Source: Rhodospirillum sp.
GTDB lineage: Bacteria; Pseudomonadota; Alphaproteobacteria; Dongiales; Dongiaceae
Assembly (NCBI GenBank): GCA_013822765.1
Contig: PNKY01000008.1
Coordinates: 170,045-234,044 of the forward strand
Length of the DNA stretch: 64,000 bases
Reading direction: 5' to 3'
The notes under the pieces are model-generated. The model had not been told where the DNA came from and made no database searches. It worked only from the letters and a program-made list of their open reading frames with translations. This document shows, in pieces, positions 37,801 through 45,433 of this stretch. How positions within the stretch are numbered: position 1 is the stretch's first letter; each line of letters opens with the position of its first letter. The position numbers and the translations under genes were made by a program.

Positions 37801-39708
37801 AACGAGCTGGCGGGCGTTCGGATGGAGAACCCGGAGGTCTTCGCCCAGGTCCACAAGCTGGTCGGCGAGCTGATCGCCGACGGCAAATTGCACGGGCTGC
37901 GGCTGGACCACATCGACGGACTGCTGGATCCCTGTGGATACCTCACGCAATTGCGCGACTTCGCGTCCGCCAGGAGCGTGTCATGCTACATCACGGTCGA
38001 GAAGATCCTGGCGCGGCATGAGCGTTTGCGCGCGGAATGGCCGGTCGATGGCACCACCGGCTACGACTTCATCAACCTGGTCAACGGCCTCTACGTCGAT
38101 CCGGACGGCAAGCAGGCGATGGACCGCACCTATCGCCGCTTCCTCGACCGCTCGGCGGATTTCGACGAGATCCTCTATGCCTGCAAGCTGCTCGTCATGG
38201 ACGCCATGCTGGCAAACGAACTAAACCGACTTTCTGCCGCTCTCGACGGCATCTCCGAGCAGCACTGGAGCACGCGCGACTATACCGAGGAACGCCTGCG
38301 CGCCGCGCTGCGCGAGGTGGTGGCGTGCTTCCCCGTGTATCGCAGCTACGTGACCGATCGCAGCATTTCGGCCGACGATCGGCGCGATATCGACTGGGCG
38401 ATCGGCCAGGCTCGCAAGAGCTACTCCGGACCCGATCCGGAGATCCTCGACTTTGTGCGGGCAGCGCTCACGCTCGACCTGGCCGGGTGGAGTCCGGCGT
38501 TCGATCGGGACGAGGTCCTGCGCTTTGCCATGCGCTTCCAGCAATATACCGGGCCGGTGATGGCCAAAGCGATGGAGGACACCTGCTTCTACCGCTACAA
38601 CCGCCTCCTGTCCCTGAACGAGGTGGGCGGCGATCCGCGGCAATTCGGCGTGACGGTGTCCGCCTTCCACCACCTGATGCAAGAGCGTGCGAAGAGTTGG
38701 CCGAACGCCATGTCGACGCTCTCCACCCACGACACCAAGCGCGGCGCCGACATGCGCGCCCGGCTCAACGTCTTGTCGGAGATGGCGCCGGAATGGAACC
38801 AGCGCGTGCGCCGCTGGGCCAGCCTGAATCGCTATAAGCGCGGCAAGGTCAATGGTGACCCCGCGCCCTCCCCCAACGACGAATACGCGATCTACCAGAC
38901 CTTGCTAGGCGCCTGGCCGGCCAACCCTGGCGAGATGGATGCCTTTTGCGAACGTTTGAAGGGGACCGTGCTCAAGTCGATCCGCGAGGCCAAGCGGCGC
39001 ACCAGCTGGCACAATCCGAGCGAGGCCTATGAATCGGCCTGCATGCGGTTCGTCGAGCGGTTGCTGGAAACCGAGCGGCCGAACCCGTTCCTCGATGACT
39101 TCACCAGCTTCCAGCAGCGCGTCGCACGGATTGGCGTGCTCAACAGCCTGAGCCAGCTGGTGGTGACCCTGACGGCGCCCGGCGTGCCCGATACCTATCA
39201 GGGCTGCGACCTGTGGGATTTCAACATGGTCGACCCCGACAATCGCCGGCCGGTGGATTTCGCGCTGCATCGGCGGATGCTGGCTGAGATCGAGGAAACC
39301 GATCGCCGCGACCTGTTGCGCACCGGCCTCGCCAGTTGGCAGGACGGCAAGGTCAAGCTGGCCATTGCCTCTGCGCTGCTGCGCTGCCGGCGCGAGCACG
39401 CCGACCTGTTCCGCCAGGGCAGCTATGAACCGATCGCGATTGAAGGTCCCCTGTCCCACCACCTGATCGCGTTCAGGCGCGCACATGGAACGGAGAGCTG
39501 CATTGTGATCGCAGGCCGATTGCTGGCGCCGATGCTGGGCGATCGGACATCCTACGATGGCGCAGCAATCTGGCAGGACGTGCGCCTCGCACTGCCCGAA
39601 ACTCCGGCGGCGCTGATCAACGTCCTGACCGGCGCAACCGTATCCGGCCCCGCGCTAGAGCTGGGCGGAATCCTGGCCGATGCGCCGGTCGCTGTCCTGT
39701 TGGCTTGA
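34885..39708 (+). CDS. treY: 4-alpha-glucanotransferase - malto-oligosyltrehalose synthase fusion (MalQ-TreY)
   Basis: The 1607-residue protein starts at GTG 34885 with a perfect GGAGG eight bases upstream. Residues 1-690 are MalQ (GH77): ARNWGIGDFTDL, nucleophile Asp451 in IRIDHILGF, Glu499 in IGEDLGTVP and STHDLSTLPAWW. Residues about 694-1607 are TreY (GH13): ATYRLQFNRHFTFADA, DFIPNHMGIG, Asp1008 in LRLDHIDGL, Glu1039 in ITVEKIL and LSTHDTKRGADMRARL. MalQ disproportionates short maltodextrins, and TreY converts the reducing end of a linear chain to a trehalosyl unit for TreZ. All catalytic residues of both halves are present, so both are probably active. The last 54 bases overlap the convergent glgP in antisense. 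Confidence 0.92.
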   Translation: MSQSGSLDQICEQLGIVPRYRDHAGAVREVPEATLRSLVQCLNVTRADRILPPVFVWREGDGAVVVPISHAGPALRWTLEGETQSLAGTVDDNTDRLVIGESLAAGYYNLTLYSGNSPIGVCTLIAAPAQAYLPPLLKSGGRLWGLATQLFALRSARNWGIGDFTDLAELIRHAAAQGVAAIGLTPLHALFFDEPDRCSPYSPSSRSFLNVLYIDPEAMPEFARCEAARALRAEPEFNGELARLRSNLHVDYAGAAGCKRRMFELLYQLFQEQHLKHGDDYAAAFDGFRRERGKRLRQFATFEALREHFAAAGSRLSWPSWPEPFRDPDSPAVADFVARHAERVTFFEYLQWHAHGQLMACQETAQSAGMPIGVYLDIAVGVDRDSAEAWWSQDYLVGGWSIGAPPDNWNLKGQSWGAPPPNATRMRETAYAAIRECLDANMRSAGAIRIDHILGFMRMFWVPEAANAAEGAYIRYPLQELLSILALESQRHRCLVIGEDLGTVPDGLHEAMQAAAILCYRLLYFEHEPDGSFRKPENWPQQALVAPSTHDLSTLPAWWRGTDLALRSRLDLYPSADVAEAERQRRGIDRQRLADSLAAEGLPASPEGDAPIEAIYRFLARTPSHLLMVQPEDLLGEVEPQNVPGTTSEYPNWRRKLPVSAKEFFADASIARVVEAINVEGRRAPQRTSTDAIPGIPTATYRLQFNRHFTFADAAQLVPYLRDLGISHVYASSYLKARPGSAHGYDIIDHNALNPEIGSPADFERYCDALRDAGIGQILDFIPNHMGIGHADNRFWLDVLEWGAASLFAPFFDINWNPRHPNLKGKVLVPMLGDHYGHVLERGELQLTFDPETGSFSVWYFGHRFPIHPRCYHAILGDIDADLKRIAVTVAEVNEAAMRSVGEKLKDDLANFVRADPARLRQIEDAAQRYHGKAGDPGSFKALHDLLEQQAYRLAFWRVAADEINYRRFFDINELAGVRMENPEVFAQVHKLVGELIADGKLHGLRLDHIDGLLDPCGYLTQLRDFASARSVSCYITVEKILARHERLRAEWPVDGTTGYDFINLVNGLYVDPDGKQAMDRTYRRFLDRSADFDEILYACKLLVMDAMLANELNRLSAALDGISEQHWSTRDYTEERLRAALREVVACFPVYRSYVTDRSISADDRRDIDWAIGQARKSYSGPDPEILDFVRAALTLDLAGWSPAFDRDEVLRFAMRFQQYTGPVMAKAMEDTCFYRYNRLLSLNEVGGDPRQFGVTVSAFHHLMQERAKSWPNAMSTLSTHDTKRGADMRARLNVLSEMAPEWNQRVRRWASLNRYKRGKVNGDPAPSPNDEYAIYQTLLGAWPANPGEMDAFCERLKGTVLKSIREAKRRTSWHNPSEAYESACMRFVERLLETERPNPFLDDFTSFQQRVARIGVLNSLSQLVVTLTAPGVPDTYQGCDLWDFNMVDPDNRRPVDFALHRRMLAEIEETDRRDLLRTGLASWQDGKVKLAIASALLRCRREHADLFRQGSYEPIAIEGPLSHHLIAFRRAHGTESCIVIAGRLLAPMLGDRTSYDGAAIWQDVRLALPETPAALINVLTGATVSGPALELGGILADAPVAVLLA

Positions 39709-42132
39709 TCGAGCCGCCGGCTTGATGCCCCAGATCGCGCGCGAATAATCCAGCACCGCGCGGTCGCTGGAGAAGCCGCCCATGCGGGCGACATTGAGGA
39801 TCGCCCGCCGGGTCCATTCCTCGCTATCGGGGTAGAGCGCATCGACCGCGCTCTGCACATCGAGGTACGAGCGGAAATCGGCCAGCAGGCAATATTGCTC
39901 GCTGCGCTTGGTCAGGCTCTGCAGGACCGGGTGAAAAAGGTCGCGCTGCTCGGGCGAGAAGAAGCCGCTCGCCAGCATGCCCATGACCTCCTGCAGCTCG
40001 GCATCCCGGTTGACATAGTCCATCGGATCGTAGCCATCGGCCTTCAGCCCCGCGACTTCGCGCGTGGTCAGGCCGAACGAGAAGAAATTCTCCGCGCCGA
40101 CCGCCTCGCGAATCTCGATGTTCGCCCCGTCCAGCGTCCCGACCGTCAGCGCGCCGTTCAGCGCCATTTTCATGTTGCCGGTGCCGGAAGCCTCGGTGCC
40201 GGCAGTGGAGATCTGCTCGGACAGGTCCGCGGCCGGGATGATCCGTTCCGCCAGGCTGACGCCGTAATTGGGCAGGAACAGCACCTTCAGGCGCCCGCCG
40301 ATCACAGGGTCGTTGTTCACCATGCGCGCCACGTCATTGACGAGCTTGATGATGAGCTTGGCCATCGCGTAGCCGGGCGCAGCCTTGCCGGCGAAGATGA
40401 TGGTGCGCGCCTGGTACGACGCGCCCGGGTTGCGTCGGATGCGGTTGTAGAGCGCAACCGCGTGCAGCAGCTTCAGGACCTGCCGCTTGTATTCGTGGAT
40501 GCGCTTGATCTGGACGTCGAACAGCGAGGTCGGGTCGACGCCGACGCCGACCGTCTCCAGGATGTGCTCCGCCAGGCGCGCCTTGCTGACCTCCTTGGCG
40601 GCGCGGAAGCGCGCCCGGAAATCGGCATCCTCCGCCAATGGCGCCAACTGCTGCAGCTTGCCGAGCTCGTGCATCCAACCGTCGCCGATGCGCGAGGAGA
40701 TCAGCCAGCTGAGGCTGGGGTTGACCTGCGCCAGCCAGCGCCGCGGCGCGATGCCGTTGGTGACGTTGACGATGCGGCCCGGCAGCAGCCGGTCGAAATC
40801 GGCGAACACCGTCTGGCGCATCAGGTCGGTGTGGATCTTGGAGACGCCGTTGACCGCGTGGCTGCCGACGAAGGCCAGATGCGCCATCCGCACGCGCCGT
40901 TCGCCGCCTTCGTCGATGAAGGACACCCGCCGCCGCAGGTCGACGTCGTCAGGATGGCGCGCCGCCACCTCTTCGAGGAATATCTCGTTGATGCGGAAGA
41001 TGATCTGCAGATGCCGCGGCAGCATGCGCTCGAAGAAATGCAGCGGCCAAGTCTCCAGCGCCTCCGGCATCAGCGTGTGGTTGGTGTAGGAGATGGTGCG
41101 CTGGGTCAGGCTCCAGGAGTCCTGCCAGCTCATGCCGTGCTCGTCCATCAGCAACCGCATCAGCTCGGCAATGCAGATCGCCGGGTGCGTGTCGTTGATC
41201 TGAATCGCCACGAAATTCGGCAGTTCCGTGATCGAGCGCTTCTGGCGCTTCAGCCGCTGCAGGATGTCCTGCAGCGAGGCGCTGACGAAGAAATACTGCT
41301 GCCGGAACCGCAGCTCGCGCCCGGCCTCGGTGCCGTCGTGCGGATAGAGCACGCGGGTCAGGCTTTCCCAATGCGCCTTGTCCCCCACCGCGCCGAGGTG
41401 GTCGCCCTCGTTGAAGCGCTGCAGGTCAAGCTCGCGCGGGGCGCGGGCGGACCACAGGCGGAGCGTGTTCACGGTGTCGGTGCGATAGCCCGGCACCGGC
41501 ACGTCGAACGCCGTCGCCAGCACGTCCGCCGTCTCGAGCCACTGGTTATCGACGATGCGACCGTAGAACCGCACGGGATAGGTGAGGTCCGGACGCGGAA
41601 ACTCCCACGGCCCGCCGAGGCGCAGCCATTGGTCCGGCTCCTCGTTCTGCCAGCCGCCTTCGATGCGCTGGGCGAACATGCCGAACTCGTAGCGGATGCC
41701 GTAGCCGTAGGCCGGCACGCCGACCGCCGCCGTGCTATCGAGCAGGCAGGCCGCCAGGCGGCCGAGGCCGCCGTTGCCGAGGCCGGCATCGGGCTCCTGC
41801 TCCGCCACCGCCTCGATGTCGCAGCCGACGTCGCGCAGGGATTCGCTGAATACCTCGTGGATGCCGAGGCTGCGCAAGGTGTCCATCAGCAGGCGCCCGA
41901 TCAGGAACTCCATGGAGAAGTAGCAGGCTTCCTTCAGCCCCTGCTTCTCCTTGTTGCGGCGGGCGATCGCCCAACGCTCCAGCACCAGCGAGCGCGTGAA
42001 GGCGGCGGTGGCATAGAGCCAGTCCTTCGGCTCGGCGGCGTCGGGCTCGATGCCGGTCGCCTGCAGCAGGTGCCGCTCAAGCGACCGGCGCACCGTCGGC
42101 TTGTCGAGAGTTGCTGTGGAATCAGAATGCAT
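39655..42132 (-). CDS. glgP: Glycogen/maltodextrin phosphorylase, GT35
   Basis: The protein phosphorolyses alpha-1,4-glucan ends to glucose-1-phosphate. The pyridoxal-phosphate lysine is Lys655 in GNMKMALNGAL, preceded by ASGTGN. The N-terminal blocks CYFSMEFLIGRLL and EPDAGLGNGGLGRLAACLLDS, and QINDTHPAICIAELMRLL, are standard. I choose ATG 42132 (825 residues), which matches the family N-terminus; a TTG at 42186 would add 18 residues. It is read convergently with malQ-treY, and the coding 3' ends overlap by 54 bases, so the two genes share antisense sequence. Position suggests that it is under separate control from the synthetic operon and runs the breakdown direction. Confidence 0.94.
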   Translation of the reverse strand: MHSDSTATLDKPTVRRSLERHLLQATGIEPDAAEPKDWLYATAAFTRSLVLERWAIARRNKEKQGLKEACYFSMEFLIGRLLMDTLRSLGIHEVFSESLRDVGCDIEAVAEQEPDAGLGNGGLGRLAACLLDSTAAVGVPAYGYGIRYEFGMFAQRIEGGWQNEEPDQWLRLGGPWEFPRPDLTYPVRFYGRIVDNQWLETADVLATAFDVPVPGYRTDTVNTLRLWSARAPRELDLQRFNEGDHLGAVGDKAHWESLTRVLYPHDGTEAGRELRFRQQYFFVSASLQDILQRLKRQKRSITELPNFVAIQINDTHPAICIAELMRLLMDEHGMSWQDSWSLTQRTISYTNHTLMPEALETWPLHFFERMLPRHLQIIFRINEIFLEEVAARHPDDVDLRRRVSFIDEGGERRVRMAHLAFVGSHAVNGVSKIHTDLMRQTVFADFDRLLPGRIVNVTNGIAPRRWLAQVNPSLSWLISSRIGDGWMHELGKLQQLAPLAEDADFRARFRAAKEVSKARLAEHILETVGVGVDPTSLFDVQIKRIHEYKRQVLKLLHAVALYNRIRRNPGASYQARTIIFAGKAAPGYAMAKLIIKLVNDVARMVNNDPVIGGRLKVLFLPNYGVSLAERIIPAADLSEQISTAGTEASGTGNMKMALNGALTVGTLDGANIEIREAVGAENFFSFGLTTREVAGLKADGYDPMDYVNRDAELQEVMGMLASGFFSPEQRDLFHPVLQSLTKRSEQYCLLADFRSYLDVQSAVDALYPDSEEWTRRAILNVARMGGFSSDRAVLDYSRAIWGIKPAARSSQQDSDRRIGQDSAQL

Positions 42133-42340
42133 GTCGGGACCGGGCACCACTCGAGTGACGTGTGTCAATTGTTGATTCTGATGCAAATTTCACCAATCGA
42201 ATCAATAGGCTGAAAGTATCACTCGGCATCGAGTGAGCTATGGCGGACATTCGGAGTCAAATTTGTGTCCGACTCGCCCGCTCCATCGCGGGCCTTCTGC
42301 GCCAGAAATAACCGCCGGCTTCGATCTCACATCAGCGTAG

Positions 42341-43027
42341 TTAATTATTGGTGTCTCTCGCCCCACTGCGACGGGCGTCATCCTTCGTAAGCACATAGAT
42401 ATAGTGATGCAGATCGGCACGTTCGCGCCGGAACGGCTCGCACGTCACGGCAAAGCCGGCCTCCTTCGCGCGCGTGGCGAAGTCCGCCGATTCAAAACCG
42501 GACCACAGCAGCGCGATGCCGCGGTCGGAAAGGCAGCCGTGCAACGCACCCAAGCCGGCGCGCCCATAGAGGCCAGCATTTGCCGCAGCAACAATAGGTT
42601 CCGGTCCGTTGTCGACATCAAGGATGATCACGTCGTAACGGCCAGGCCCGGCCAGGAGGGCGGCGATGTCGGCGTTGACGATCGCGAAGTTGGCGGGCGG
42701 GCGCGACAGCACCGACGCTTTCAAGTGTCGCTCAAACCAAGCGATGACGGCGGAGGACAACTCCGCGACCGTCACGGTACCGCGGCCCTCCAGCGCCGCC
42801 ACGAGAGCCGCGACCGTGTACCCCAGCCCCAGGCCGCCGACCAGGAAGCGCGCTCCGTCCGACGGCGCGAGCCCGGCGGCAAAGGCGCCCAGCGCGGTTT
42901 CGGACTCGTGGTGGAACCCGTTCATGAGCTCGAGCCCGTTGGCTCGGATCATGAACTTGCCATCCTTGCCGTAGAGCTCGAGCGTCGCGTCGTGCTCACT
43001 CGCGGACTCGATCAGCGTCCAGGTCAT
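42341..43027 (-). CDS. Spermidine-synthase-like Rossmann methyltransferase-fold protein
   Basis: The 228-residue protein has the spermidine-synthase/PABMT fold without the N-terminal tetramer domain. Visible parts are FMIRANGLELMNG, the nucleotide-binding GGLGLGYTVAALVA (about residues 65-78), VAELSSAVIAWF with the ribose-binding acidic residue, and YDVIILDVDNGPEP corresponding to the catalytic aspartate region. I start at ATG 43027 because upstream residues are not conserved-looking. A true spermidine synthase is about 280 residues and needs decarboxylated SAM; no speD gene is nearby. Related short proteins are annotated as spermine/spermidine synthase-like methyltransferases of unknown substrate. 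It is isolated, with 200-250-base gaps either side. Confidence 0.75.
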   Translation of the reverse strand: MTWTLIESASEHDATLELYGKDGKFMIRANGLELMNGFHHESETALGAFAAGLAPSDGARFLVGGLGLGYTVAALVAALEGRGTVTVAELSSAVIAWFERHLKASVLSRPPANFAIVNADIAALLAGPGRYDVIILDVDNGPEPIVAAANAGLYGRAGLGALHGCLSDRGIALLWSGFESADFATRAKEAGFAVTCEPFRRERADLHHYIYVLTKDDARRSGARDTNN

Positions 43028-43278
43028 TCGCCAAACCTGAGGTGTGAGCCCAGCGGACACAAGAGCCGATCGCGCCCTATAGGGCCCAGCTCCCACACCC
43101 TGAGCCGATCCGAATCGCAGAGTAGTTCGTCCGCCTGGAGCAAGACAGTGCGGTCACACGACGACGCTCCGGGACGTTGCCGCGTGAACCCGAGGCGCGC
43201 GCTGGCCAAACGTCGGCTAATCCGGATACAGTCAGGACGACACTGTCGATAGCGGACCTGGAGTCGTCGGGGGAAAGT

Positions 43279-44433
43279 ATGACTGGTACCGTCGCCGTGA
43301 TAGGTGGCGGAATTCAGGGGACATTGTGCGCGTTGGCGTGCTCTGCGGCCGGTTGGCGTGTGACGCTGTTCGAGCGCAAGCCTGAGCTCTGGCAAGGCGC
43401 TTCCGCCAACAATGAAGGCAAGATCCACCTGGGCTTCACCTATGGGCTGGACAAGTCCGGCGAGACGCAAGCACGGCTGGCCGAATTGGGGGGTCGGTTC
43501 GAGGATGCGCTGACGGCTATCCTGGGGCCCCTGCCCGCAGAGATCGTCGTCGCGCGGCGAGTCATTTATGCGCGCCACGCTTCGTCCGCGCTCGAGGCGG
43601 AGGCCACTCAAGCGCATCTCGAATCTACGGCTGGGATGATTGGCGTGGCGGCCGCGGTCCGGCGTGTCCCGCTGCCTGAACTGAGGGCTCTCTTTTCGGA
43701 CCAGATCACCGACGCCTGGGAAGTGCCCGAGACCACGATAGAGCCGACGGTGCTCGGTGAAGCGATCCTCGCGCGCCTTGGGCGCGAGACGAATATCGAC
43801 ATTGTAACGAATGCCGATGTTGCGGAGCTCTGCCAGGACGGGACGGTATGGGATGTGGGCGGTCGCCAGCTCGGGCAATTCGACAGGGTCCTCAACTGCG
43901 CCTGGGACGGCTTGGCACAGCTCTGTGGCGGTGGCGCGGGCTTCTGCTTGCGCGGCAAGGCCGGTTTCATCGCGCGGGTCCGATCGCCGGGGCCGACTCT
44001 GCCGGTCACCTTCTGCTTCGGCCCCTTCGGCGATTTCGTGCCGCTCGGTGGGGACCGCTGTTATGTTTCCTGGTATCCGGCCTGCCTCATGGGCTTCACG
44101 ACTGACCTCTCCGCCGGCTCACGCTGGTTCGACCGCTTGGCGGCGGGGTTCGATTTCGCCGCGGCGTACCGGCTGACACGGCGTCGGCTGGCGGAGTTGA
44201 TCCGCGGCCTCGAACTCGATGAGCAGTACGAGCGCGTGCGGGCGGGGCCGATCCTGGCCGCGGGCAGCACAGACATCTATGATCTCGAGAGTCGGCTGCA
44301 CCGGCGGACTGCCATCGGTCTCGACGCGCATGGCAGGATCGCCACGATCAATCCCGGCAAACTCACGACCGCGCCCTGGTGGGCCAGCAAGGCGGCAAGG
44401 TGGATACAGGACCAGGGCCCCTCGTCAGCATAG
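43279..44433 (+). CDS. FAD-dependent oxidoreductase, DAO (glycine oxidase-like) family
   Basis: The 384-residue protein begins with the dinucleotide-binding GTVAVIGGGIQGTLCALA (residues 2-19) and FERKPELWQGAS as the acidic end of strand two. It shows GKIHLGFTYGLD and the C-terminal FAD loop region, as in D-amino-acid-oxidase-type flavoproteins. A GGGGGAAAG site lies just before the ATG; the longer frame from 43177 has no site. It overlaps the following glycosyltransferase by 34 bases, so the pair is translationally coupled. Such oxidoreductase-glycosyltransferase pairs occur in surface polysaccharide loci, but no other such genes are adjacent. Amino-acid or sugar-amine oxidation is possible; the substrate is unknown. 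Confidence 0.8.
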   Translation: MTGTVAVIGGGIQGTLCALACSAAGWRVTLFERKPELWQGASANNEGKIHLGFTYGLDKSGETQARLAELGGRFEDALTAILGPLPAEIVVARRVIYARHASSALEAEATQAHLESTAGMIGVAAAVRRVPLPELRALFSDQITDAWEVPETTIEPTVLGEAILARLGRETNIDIVTNADVAELCQDGTVWDVGGRQLGQFDRVLNCAWDGLAQLCGGGAGFCLRGKAGFIARVRSPGPTLPVTFCFGPFGDFVPLGGDRCYVSWYPACLMGFTTDLSAGSRWFDRLAAGFDFAAAYRLTRRRLAELIRGLELDEQYERVRAGPILAAGSTDIYDLESRLHRRTAIGLDAHGRIATINPGKLTTAPWWASKAARWIQDQGPSSA

Positions 44434-45308
44434 GGATCCCCGCGTACAACGCGACGAGCTTCCTCGAAGCCACCGTGCGGTCGGCCTGTGCGCAGGATTA
44501 CCCCCATGTCCAGCTGATCGTCAGTGTGGATCAGTCGACCGACGGCACTGCCGATCTCGCGCGGCGGCTCGCCGCGGAGCATGGCTTCGAGCTCATCGTC
44601 CAGCCAAGACGTCTCGGTTGGATCGGCAACTCGAACGCCGTCCTGCGCCGCATGACATCGGAGTTCGGCATGATCCTGCCGCATGACGATATGCTGTCGC
44701 CTTCTTATGTTTCGAGGTGCATGGCAGCCCTCCTGGCAAACGAAGCGAGTGTCGTGGCGTGCAGCGATCTAGAGTGCGTTCCGGCCGGAACCATCGTTCC
44801 GCAACTGGAGCTTAGAGGCGACCAGGTGGTGCGCGTTGCGAAATGCGTCAAAGATGGCTTCCTGGCGGTGAGTTATCGCGGCGTGCTGCGCTTTAGCCGT
44901 TTCCGTCGCCGCGAGGTTCCGAACGCCATTGGGGGCTTCGCCGCCGATGCGCTGTGGATGGTGCGCATGGCGATCGCGGGCGAGATCGTCCGCGTGCCCG
45001 AGGTGCTCTATCGCAAGACGTTCCACGCGACTTCCGCCCACCGTGCCTGGACGCAGATGACCGACAGGCAGGACGAACGGAGATGGCTCGCCCATACCGC
45101 GGAGATTATGCTGCTGTTGATGCGCGACGCTCCGCTGCTCCTCTGCAAAAGAGCGATCCGGAAGGCGCTGCGCAAGCGCGCACGGCGGCTCGGCCAAGCG
45201 CGGTTGCTTCGCCGCCATGGGCCGATCGGCGGCTGGGCGGCCCGGTATCCCATGATCGGGTCATGGGTTGAGTATCTGCGTCACCTCATCTTGCTGACGG
45301 ATCGGTAG
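44400..45308 (+). CDS. Family 2 glycosyltransferase
   Basis: The protein of about 302 residues has the GT-A fold of GT2 enzymes: PLVSIGIPAYNATSFLEATV at the N-terminus (nucleotide binding), IVSVDQSTDGTADLA with the D of the second motif, and the metal-binding ILPHDDMLSP (D-x-D equivalent, here HDD). I start at GTG 44400 where AAGGCGG precedes it; GTG 44379 would add seven residues. The C-terminal 60 residues are rich in arginine and lysine, suggesting membrane or nucleic-acid-like surface attachment, but no transmembrane helix is clear. It is coupled to the FAD oxidoreductase. A role in polysaccharide or glycolipid synthesis is inferred. Confidence 0.83.
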   Translation: MDTGPGPLVSIGIPAYNATSFLEATVRSACAQDYPHVQLIVSVDQSTDGTADLARRLAAEHGFELIVQPRRLGWIGNSNAVLRRMTSEFGMILPHDDMLSPSYVSRCMAALLANEASVVACSDLECVPAGTIVPQLELRGDQVVRVAKCVKDGFLAVSYRGVLRFSRFRRREVPNAIGGFAADALWMVRMAIAGEIVRVPEVLYRKTFHATSAHRAWTQMTDRQDERRWLAHTAEIMLLLMRDAPLLLCKRAIRKALRKRARRLGQARLLRRHGPIGGWAARYPMIGSWVEYLRHLILLTDR

Positions 45309-45399
45309 TCGGCGCACAGCCTCGCACCCCGCCGCTCTGCCTGACGCGCCAGGGGGCGGACATCGTCGTCATGGAAACGCGGGATGCGATCGAGGAGGT

Positions 45400-45426
45400 A
45401 GCGGCCGGCCTGCGCCGGTAGCCGCT
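45400..45426. terminator. Hairpin in convergent gap, possible bidirectional terminator
   Basis: AGCGGC (45400-45405) pairs with GCCGCT (45421-45426), with an inner CGGC/GCCG stem and a CTGC loop, and a three-base bulge (GTA). It ends eight bases before the phytochrome stop codon in the 125-base convergent gap. There is no T-run on either strand, so termination strength is uncertain. Confidence 0.35.
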
Positions 45427-45433
45427 GCTGAGT

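Noticed and set aside
39895..42213. 772-codon plus-strand frame opposite glgP
   Set aside because: glgP is a full phosphorylase with its PLP site; the opposite frame is arginine-, glutamine- and histidine-rich and has no motif.
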